In this document: piece by piece, positions 58,755 through 64,000 of the stretch | How the letters are laid out: each line of letters starts with the position of its first letter | How positions within the stretch are numbered: the first letter of the stretch is position 1 | Origin: JACKAN01 sp964502735 | GTDB lineage: Bacteria; Bdellovibrionota; Bdellovibrionia; Bdellovibrionales; UBA1609 | Assembly: GCA_964502735.1 (NCBI GenBank) | Contig: CAZCYD010000006.1 | Location: 43,725-107,724, forward strand | Length of the DNA stretch: 64,000 nucleotides | Direction: 5' to 3' | The notes under the pieces: generated by a model | Databases searched by the model: none | The model's input: only the letters and a program-made list of their open reading frames with translations | What the model was told of the DNA's origin: nothing | Translations under genes and position numbers: made by a program

Positions 58755-58792
58755 GTGCAAATTAAAAAACACCTTAGTTTTTTTGTTTGCAC
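58755..58792 (-). promoter_or_regulatory. Hairpin in the thrS leader / after actF
   Basis: GTGCAAA pairs with TTTGCAC (7 bp), and after a 2x2 mismatch AAAAAAC pairs with GTTTTTT (7 bp) around the loop ACCTTA (TAAGGT on the minus strand). It lies 16 bases upstream of thrS. It could end the act operon transcript, but no T tract follows. It could instead control thrS translation. Confidence 0.4.
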
Positions 58793-58860
58793 ACCATTTC
58801 TTCGCATACTTTTTTGACTCATATTTTGTAGGCTAACAAAAAAACCATGAAAACGCAAAT

Positions 58861-60078
58861 TTAATACACTACATGGTGATGCATAGATTCTTGGATTCTG
58901 GGGTCTTTGTGCGGGATAATAGAGTTCTGACTTAAAAAGCGAGAAACCGTGAATAAAAACAATCCCATAAAGCCCAAGAAAACAAAGATTTCAGGAATGC
59001 CAAACACAAGTCCATGATCTTTCTCTAAGTTGGGATAGATCAACCAGTAAAGATCTACAAACTGCATAATTAGGATCAAAATAGAAACAGCCACCAAGTG
59101 ATTCAGTTTTCTTTTAGCCCACTGAGGTAAAAGAGCAAAAAATGGAACTATAAATTTAAAAAGGATTAGAGATACAGAAACATAAGCCCATGGGCCATGC
59201 GATCTTGGCTCAAAAAATATTGTCTCTTCCGGCAAGTTCGCATACCAAATTAACATGTACTGAGAAAAGGCAATATAGGCCCAAAAGACCGTAAAGGCGA
59301 ACAAAAACTTACCTAAATCATGAAGATGATTTTCATCAACAAAACCCGTCAAGCGCCCTTTAGAAGTTAAGTACGCAATAACTAATATGGTAAAAGCAAT
59401 TGTTGTCTGAAACAAGCCGGCAAAAGTGTAAACACCAAAGATCGTGCTAAACCAGTGAGGCTCTAAACTCATTAAAGTATCAACTGAGAAAAAAGAATAA
59501 GAAAGAGCAAAAGTCAGTATGCAAGCGATTGAATAAGAAGCCATTTTTTTAGTTAAAGAAACTTCGCCAGTTTTATCTTGAAGCAAAGAACTTCCCACAA
59601 TAACTTTAGAAAAAAATACCCACAAACCAAAAAAGACAACAAATCGAATCCAAAAAAAAGTAGGATTTAAGTAACCCGCCTTATGCTGAAGTAAAGGGTC
59701 CTTAGCCACGGCCTCGGGGTGCAACCACTCGTACAGATGACTCGCCCCAAAAGCGAGCAAAATAACTCCCAATCCCGCAGCCCATGGTATAAAGGATGTA
59801 AAGGACTCAAAAAAGCGTCGCACATTTACCGACCAGCCCGCATTTGTCAGGTGCTGAATCGAAGCCAAGAACAAGCCTCCCAACGCTAGCGACAAGGTAT
59901 AGAAAAATCCCAATAAATAGGCGTGCCAGGCTCTGGCAGGATTTCCACTCGCCAAAGTCACAACAAAGGCGGCAACACCTACAAACATTAAAACAGAATA
60001 TATGGTTTTCATTTGCGAAGTCACTGGTAATGTTCCAGGATCTTTTACTTCCGCTGGGGTGTGATGACTTTGACCCAT
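58861..60078 (-). CDS. actF: Alternative complex III subunit ActF (quinol:cytochrome c oxidoreductase)
   Basis: 405 residues from the ATG at 60078, nine bases after AAGGAG. An ATG at 60087 abuts the site. About ten membrane helices of the NrfD/PsrC type are visible (for example IYSVLMFVGVAAFVVTLASG, SYSIACILTFALSYSFF, LFQTTIAFTILVIAYLT, FLGFMGLFLFTVSRFL). ActF is a short homologue of ActC in the membrane part of alternative complex III, which oxidises quinol and passes electrons to cytochrome c or an oxidase in place of the bc1 complex. It is the last gene of the act operon here. Confidence 0.85.
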   Translation of the reverse strand: MGQSHHTPAEVKDPGTLPVTSQMKTIYSVLMFVGVAAFVVTLASGNPARAWHAYLLGFFYTLSLALGGLFLASIQHLTNAGWSVNVRRFFESFTSFIPWAAGLGVILLAFGASHLYEWLHPEAVAKDPLLQHKAGYLNPTFFWIRFVVFFGLWVFFSKVIVGSSLLQDKTGEVSLTKKMASYSIACILTFALSYSFFSVDTLMSLEPHWFSTIFGVYTFAGLFQTTIAFTILVIAYLTSKGRLTGFVDENHLHDLGKFLFAFTVFWAYIAFSQYMLIWYANLPEETIFFEPRSHGPWAYVSVSLILFKFIVPFFALLPQWAKRKLNHLVAVSILILIMQFVDLYWLIYPNLEKDHGLVFGIPEIFVFLGFMGLFLFTVSRFLSQNSIIPHKDPRIQESMHHHVVY

Positions 60079-60106
60079 CTTCTTCATCTCCTTATTAACT
60101 TACAAA

Positions 60107-60664
60107 CTACTGTTGATCCTGCTTTTGCAGTGCGCGCACATAATTGACTACAGCCCAACGTTCCTTTTCCGTTACGAGTTGGTTGGCATGGCTTCCCATA
60201 ATTCCAAAACCCTTAACGATGGCCCAGTAAATTCTTCCGTCAGAGAATTTTTTGACTCTGTCCTCTAAAAAATTCCTTGGAGGTACCAGCATTTTATCAC
60301 CGACAAGTCCTCCCTTTCCATTCCCTGTGCTTCCGTGGCAAAGGCCACAGTAAATCTCATACTTCTTTTTTCCAAGCTCCATCATTTCTGGTGAAAAATC
60401 ATTCGGCCATGGATTTACAAGCTTTGATTCCGCCGTCAAAAAATCATCCATATGCTTAACGTAGGGCTTGCCTCGAGGAACTGTGTTCTCAGGAGGAACT
60501 CTCTGAGATCCCTTTCCATCTGAATTGGAGTCCCAGTCCTGAGCCTTTAAAGACACCTGATCAAACATATCTGGGACAACCTCGATATTCGTTTTATTGT
60601 CCCCGCCATTGCAAGAAATAAACACTAAGCCTGAAAGAAGAACTGCCACAATTCTAAAACTCAT
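60107..60664 (-). CDS. actE: Alternative complex III subunit ActE (monohaem cytochrome c lipoprotein)
   Basis: 185 residues from the ATG at 60664. A lipoprotein signal (IVAVLLSGLVFISC, Cys18) anchors it to the membrane on the periplasmic side. One haem c site CGLCHG is present in the second half, with a possible distal methionine in GIMGSHANQL. The PENTVPRGKP region is typical of ActE. It carries electrons from the iron-sulphur subunit toward the acceptor. The start lies within 2 bases of the actD stop. Confidence 0.88.
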   Translation of the reverse strand: MSFRIVAVLLSGLVFISCNGGDNKTNIEVVPDMFDQVSLKAQDWDSNSDGKGSQRVPPENTVPRGKPYVKHMDDFLTAESKLVNPWPNDFSPEMMELGKKKYEIYCGLCHGSTGNGKGGLVGDKMLVPPRNFLEDRVKKFSDGRIYWAIVKGFGIMGSHANQLVTEKERWAVVNYVRALQKQDQQ

Positions 60665-60665
60665 T

Positions 60666-61229
60666 TTAAAACTCCGCTTGACGAGCCTGTTCCGCGCCAT
60701 GATCTTTAAAAATTTTTTCCAACTTTTGTACGTCGTAGAACGTGTCATTTTCTGGTACAAAAAGACCAAACTTATGACTAGTTAAGTCAGGATCTATCAC
60801 CGGAGGATCGACCTTGGGAATTCCACAAATGAACAACAATGCTCCGACTGAACTCAATGCTGCAAACAAGATTGTGCACTCGAATATGACAGGTATAAAA
60901 GCAGGAAAAGACATCATTGGCTTTCCACCTATGATTAGGGGCCAGCTGATTGCAGAGGTCCACCAAGTGAACCAGATTCCAAACACACATCCTGTTAAAC
61001 CGAAAATGAATGTCACCCAAGGGATATAAGACCTCTTGATTCCAATAGCCTCGTCAACCTCGTGGAGAGGAAATGGAGTGATGGCATCAAACTTCGTGCA
61101 ACCCGCCTTTTTGGCTTCCTTTGCCGCCGCAATCATTTTCTTTTCATCATCCCAGATCCCTACAAATCCTTTTTGAGACTTAGACCGCAATGCATTCTCA
61201 AGTTTTGTGACCAATGTATCAATTGACAT
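60666..61229 (-). CDS. actD: Alternative complex III subunit ActD (DUF3341)
   Basis: 187 residues with two membrane helices (WVTFIFGLTGCVFGIWFTWW and PVIFECTILFAALSSVGALL) separated by the conserved GGKPMMSFPAFI, and an N-terminal cytosolic part FVGIWDDEKKMIAAAKEAKK, all DUF3341 features. It is the membrane subunit of ACIII. The ATG follows GGAGA and overlaps actC by 11 bases. Confidence 0.9.
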   Translation of the reverse strand: MSIDTLVTKLENALRSKSQKGFVGIWDDEKKMIAAAKEAKKAGCTKFDAITPFPLHEVDEAIGIKRSYIPWVTFIFGLTGCVFGIWFTWWTSAISWPLIIGGKPMMSFPAFIPVIFECTILFAALSSVGALLFICGIPKVDPPVIDPDLTSHKFGLFVPENDTFYDVQKLEKIFKDHGAEQARQAEF

Positions 61230-62586
61230 GAATTTTATCTCCTTCCTCTCTGTTTACATAAAGGACAGGCTTAACCTCAGCCATAGAAATTCCGGGCAGA
61301 GTGCGGATATAAATTAGGAAAAACGTAAAGAACATACCAAAGCTGCCGACTATCGCTCCAATATCATAAAAAGTGAATTGGAACATTCCCCAGTTGGCTG
61401 GTAAAAAATCCCGATGAAGAGAAGTCACAGTAATCACAAACCGCTCAAACCACATCCCAATGTTTACAAAAATTGAGATAACAAACATCGCAGGAATAGA
61501 TCTCCTAATGGACTTGAACCAGAAGAGCTGAGGTATAAATACATTGCAAGTGATCATTATCCAGTAGGACCACCAGTAAGGTCCAAAAGCCCTATTCACA
61601 AAAGCGTACTGCTCGTAGGGTGAACCCGAATACCAAGCGATAAAGAACTCAGAACCATAGGCATATCCAACCATCAGGCCCGTTGCCATAATGATTTTAT
61701 TCATATTCTCCATATGATTGAGCGTCACATAGTGCTTGTAGACAGGAACCAATTTGCGAATGATCACCATAAGAGTCACAACCATGCCAAAGCCAGAAAA
61801 AATAGCTCCAGCCACAAAATAGGGAGGGAAAATAGTTGTGTGCCACCCTGGCAACTGAGAAACAGCAAAGTCAAAAGACACTATAGAGTGAACTGAAAGC
61901 ACCAATGGAGTTGAAAGGCCCGCAAGAAGCATATAAACCATTTCGTAATGATTCCAGCTGCGTCCCGTTCCTCTCCAACCTAAAGAAAGAATTCCGTAAA
62001 TTCTCTTTCTCCATTTTGATTTGGCTCTGTCGCGTATAGTTGCAAGATCAGGAACCATTCCTATATACCAAAAAACCATAGACACGGTCGCGTAGGTAGA
62101 AACAGCAAAAACGTCCCAAATCAAAGGTGACCTGAAGTTCACCCAGAGAGGACCCCTTTGGTTAGGATAAGGCAACAACCAATATGCCAACCACGGGCGT
62201 CCAGTGTGAAGAATTGGGAAAACACCAGCTGTCATGACCGCAAAGACCGTCATAGCTTCAGCTGAACGAGCAATCGACATTCTCCACTTTTGCCTAAACA
62301 AAAAAAGAATCGCTGAAATCAGAGTTCCCGCATGACCGATACCAATCCAAAAAACGAAGGTTACGATATCTGTCCCCCAACCGACGGGAGAGTTAACCCC
62401 CATAAGCCCCATTCCTTTAACGGCAATAATTCCCATTACCGCCAAAAAGAAAATAAACAAACCCTTCGCTGTTAGCAGAGTCAAAAAATAAGCACTACCC
62501 GGCATTTTTTCTACGAGGGAACAAATGTCGTCAGTTATGTCTTTGTATGATTTTTTTCCCCAAATGAGAGGTTCTCGCTTAATCAT
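61219..62586 (-). CDS. actC: Alternative complex III subunit ActC (NrfD-like)
   Basis: 455 residues, polytopic NrfD/PsrC-type quinol-binding subunit with about ten helices. Segments include FWIGIGHAGTLISAILFLFR, PILHTGRPWLAYWLLPYPNQ, the region WHTTIFPPYFVAGAIFSGFG, and the C-terminal helix GAIVGSFGMFFTFFLIYIRT. It is the probable quinol oxidation site of ACIII. Its start overlaps actB by 4 bases (ATGA). Confidence 0.92.
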   Translation of the reverse strand: MIKREPLIWGKKSYKDITDDICSLVEKMPGSAYFLTLLTAKGLFIFFLAVMGIIAVKGMGLMGVNSPVGWGTDIVTFVFWIGIGHAGTLISAILFLFRQKWRMSIARSAEAMTVFAVMTAGVFPILHTGRPWLAYWLLPYPNQRGPLWVNFRSPLIWDVFAVSTYATVSMVFWYIGMVPDLATIRDRAKSKWRKRIYGILSLGWRGTGRSWNHYEMVYMLLAGLSTPLVLSVHSIVSFDFAVSQLPGWHTTIFPPYFVAGAIFSGFGMVVTLMVIIRKLVPVYKHYVTLNHMENMNKIIMATGLMVGYAYGSEFFIAWYSGSPYEQYAFVNRAFGPYWWSYWIMITCNVFIPQLFWFKSIRRSIPAMFVISIFVNIGMWFERFVITVTSLHRDFLPANWGMFQFTFYDIGAIVGSFGMFFTFFLIYIRTLPGISMAEVKPVLYVNREEGDKIHVN

Positions 62587-64000
62587 GAGTGATCCCCTCC
62601 TTTACTGTCGTGTCCATGATGACCCTCAGCCTTTAGTTTTTCAGTATTTCTCACCTTATACTTATAACGAAGCGCAGGCACAGTGTTGAGCTCCTCCAAA
62701 AGACTGTAGGTTCTAACATCTTCAAAGGCCTTAGCCACATCACTAGTTGCATCATTCATGTCGCCAAAAATTATAGCATCGGCTGGACAGCTCTCTTGGC
62801 AAGCGGTCTTTACACTATTAGCTTTAAACTCTCTGGCCTCTGCAATGGCCTTTCTTTTTGCATCACTAATTCTGTGTGTGCAAAAAGTGCACTTTTCCAT
62901 AACCCCTCTGTGTCGAACAGTCACCTCAGGGTTGAGAGCCATATGAAGAGGAGACTCTATATTCGTGTAACTAAACCAATTAAATCTTCTCACCTTGTAG
63001 GGGCAGTTATTTGCACAATAACGAGTACCCACACATCTGTTATAGATCATGTCGTTAGTGCCTTCAGAACTGTGAACCGTCGCCGCTACAGGACAAACAG
63101 TTTCACAAGGAGCATTGTCGCAGTGTAGGCAAGCCATTGGCTGATAGACTGTATCAGGATTATCTGGGCTCCCAACGTAATATCTATCAATACGCATCCA
63201 GGTCATCTCACGCCCCTGCAGCATATATCGCTTTCCTACTGTTGGAATATTATTTTCGGACTGACAGGCAATTGTACAAGTTCCACAACCCGTGCAAGAA
63301 TTTAAATCTATGGACATAGCCCACTTGTAACTCTTGTACTCGTGTTTGTCCCATGCGCTAATAATTTTATGTCTATGAACAACTTTGTCGGGAGCCTTAT
63401 TAAATTGTGACAGAGTACTCTCTACAACAATTTGGCGACCCTCCATAGAATGGTGCCCCTGAACATTTGCCAGAGCCACTTTCTCTCCCGTTTTAGCTAC
63501 CTTCACTTTCAGACCCGAAGGCAAAATTCTGTCTCCAGAGATCTCAGACAAATCAAAGGCCGCTACACCGACGCCATTTGCCACTTTGCCTGCCGCTGTT
63601 CTCCCGTAACCTACAGACAGCGCGACAACATCATCGTGCTGTCCAGGCTGAATGTGAACGGGAACTTTTTTCTTAATTCCGGCAACTTCCAGAGATACAA
63701 TCTGTCCTTCCCTAAGTTTTTCTCTATCTGCTGTTTTAGGGGATACACAAAGGTAATTGTCCCAGCTAATTCGAGTGACGGGATCAGAAAACTCCTGAAG
63801 CCAAGATACGTTAGCTAAAGTTCCATCTCTTAAGCCCATTGTTTCGTAAGAAACAAACTCCAGTTCACCACTAACTTCTCTATTGGCTTCTCTATTGGCT
63901 TCTCGATTGGATTCTCCACCTGAGAACAATGCCTTTATTCCACTTAGCGAAGCGACATTAAAGTTTCTAGAGCCATGGATTGAATCACGCCCCGAAGAGA
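62583..64000 (-). CDS. actB: Alternative complex III subunit ActB (Fe-S protein), C-terminal part
   Basis: The frame runs without a stop to the right edge (at least 471 residues), so the N-terminal molybdopterin-oxidoreductase-like part lies outside. Iron-sulphur ligands are in four groups: CTGCGTCTIACQ, CLHCDNAPCETVCPVAAT, CVGTRYCANNCPYKV, and CTFCTHR with CQESCPADAI, enough for three 4Fe-4S and one 3Fe-4S centres as in other ActB proteins. It accepts electrons on the periplasmic side and hands them to haem subunits. A linker near the left part of the visible protein has the repeat NREA-NREA-NREV encoded by 12-bp tandem DNA repeats. Confidence 0.92.
   Translation of the reverse strand, partial: SSGRDSIHGSRNFNVASLSGIKALFSGGESNREANREANREVSGELEFVSYETMGLRDGTLANVSWLQEFSDPVTRISWDNYLCVSPKTADREKLREGQIVSLEVAGIKKKVPVHIQPGQHDDVVALSVGYGRTAAGKVANGVGVAAFDLSEISGDRILPSGLKVKVAKTGEKVALANVQGHHSMEGRQIVVESTLSQFNKAPDKVVHRHKIISAWDKHEYKSYKWAMSIDLNSCTGCGTCTIACQSENNIPTVGKRYMLQGREMTWMRIDRYYVGSPDNPDTVYQPMACLHCDNAPCETVCPVAATVHSSEGTNDMIYNRCVGTRYCANNCPYKVRRFNWFSYTNIESPLHMALNPEVTVRHRGVMEKCTFCTHRISDAKRKAIAEAREFKANSVKTACQESCPADAIIFGDMNDATSDVAKAFEDVRTYSLLEELNTVPALRYKYKVRNTEKLKAEGHHGHDSKGGDHS
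63876..63910 (-). repeat. 12-bp in-frame tandem repeat in actB
   Basis: TTCTCTATTGGC occurs twice in tandem followed by TTCTCGATTGG on the plus strand, encoding NREA repeats in a linker between the truncated N-terminal part and the Fe-S domain. Confidence 0.85.

Noticed and set aside
1..64000. tRNA genes or CRISPR arrays
   Set aside because: Intergenic gaps were read for TTCRANNC-type T-loops and regularly spaced repeats. None convincing was seen, although a dedicated tRNA search was not possible here.

Overview
The window looks like chromosomal DNA of a moderately AT-rich, Gram-negative bacterium, most likely a member of the Bdellovibrionota or another deltaproteobacterial relative. This placement is inferred from the gene set, not from a marker-gene search. 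It rests on a mevalonate-pathway operon (type 2 IPP isomerase and HMG-CoA reductase) behind rpmI-rplT, a proteobacterial pheS-pheT-ihfA-merR block, an alternative complex III (ActBCDEF), a histone H1-like/SWIB protein, several exported proteins and a receiver/HDOD/histidine kinase set. No tRNA, rRNA, CRISPR array, transposase or phage gene was recognised.

Region by region: 0.15-7.1 kb is a tightly overlapping minus-strand operon for meta-cleavage of an aminophenol-type compound (SDR, luciferase-like monooxygenase, semialdehyde dehydrogenase, AmnB/AmnA ring-cleavage dioxygenase, an asparaginase II homologue and a RidA-type deaminase). 7.5-11.4 kb holds a propeller lipoprotein, an outer-membrane barrel, a lone Smr domain, oligoribonuclease and a frameshifted HTH-PAS regulator. 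11.5-20.6 kb carries housekeeping genes (ahcY, map, SWIB, a J-domain protein, ettA, bolA, LOG, fumC). 20.7-31 kb has an EVE protein, a dihydrouridine synthase, two alpha/beta hydrolases, a small acyl-modification cluster (FabG-like, atypical KASIII, acyl-CoA ligase) and a TldD/TldE pair. 31-40 kb has grxC, purK-purE, the signalling trio, NamZ, HIT and an amidohydrolase. 40.4-44.8 kb is pheST-ihfA-merR. 45.8-51.7 kb is rpmI-rplT-fni-mvaA-pmk-mvaD-mvk. 52-56 kb has hflKC and exported proteins, sitting between infC and rpmI. 56-58.7 kb is thrS-infC, and 58.9-64 kb is the act operon running off the right edge.

The most unusual signal is a family of three long, perfect inverted repeats (17306-17454, 27882-28013, 45611-45756). 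Each sits in a convergent intergenic gap directly at the end of the plus-strand gene. All three share the internal-loop strands CGCGCAGTT and CTGT(T/A)TGAGCA, while the helices on both sides differ between copies yet remain paired. A second, shorter dispersed motif (about 31 bp, four copies) is also intergenic. Other points: AUU start codons for infC (strong) and for an SDR gene (likely), a frameshift at an A8 tract splitting an HTH-PAS regulator, a 14-bp tandem duplication truncating a small gene, a KASIII homologue lacking the usual His and Asn, and in-frame 12- or 15-bp tandem repeats in three unrelated genes.
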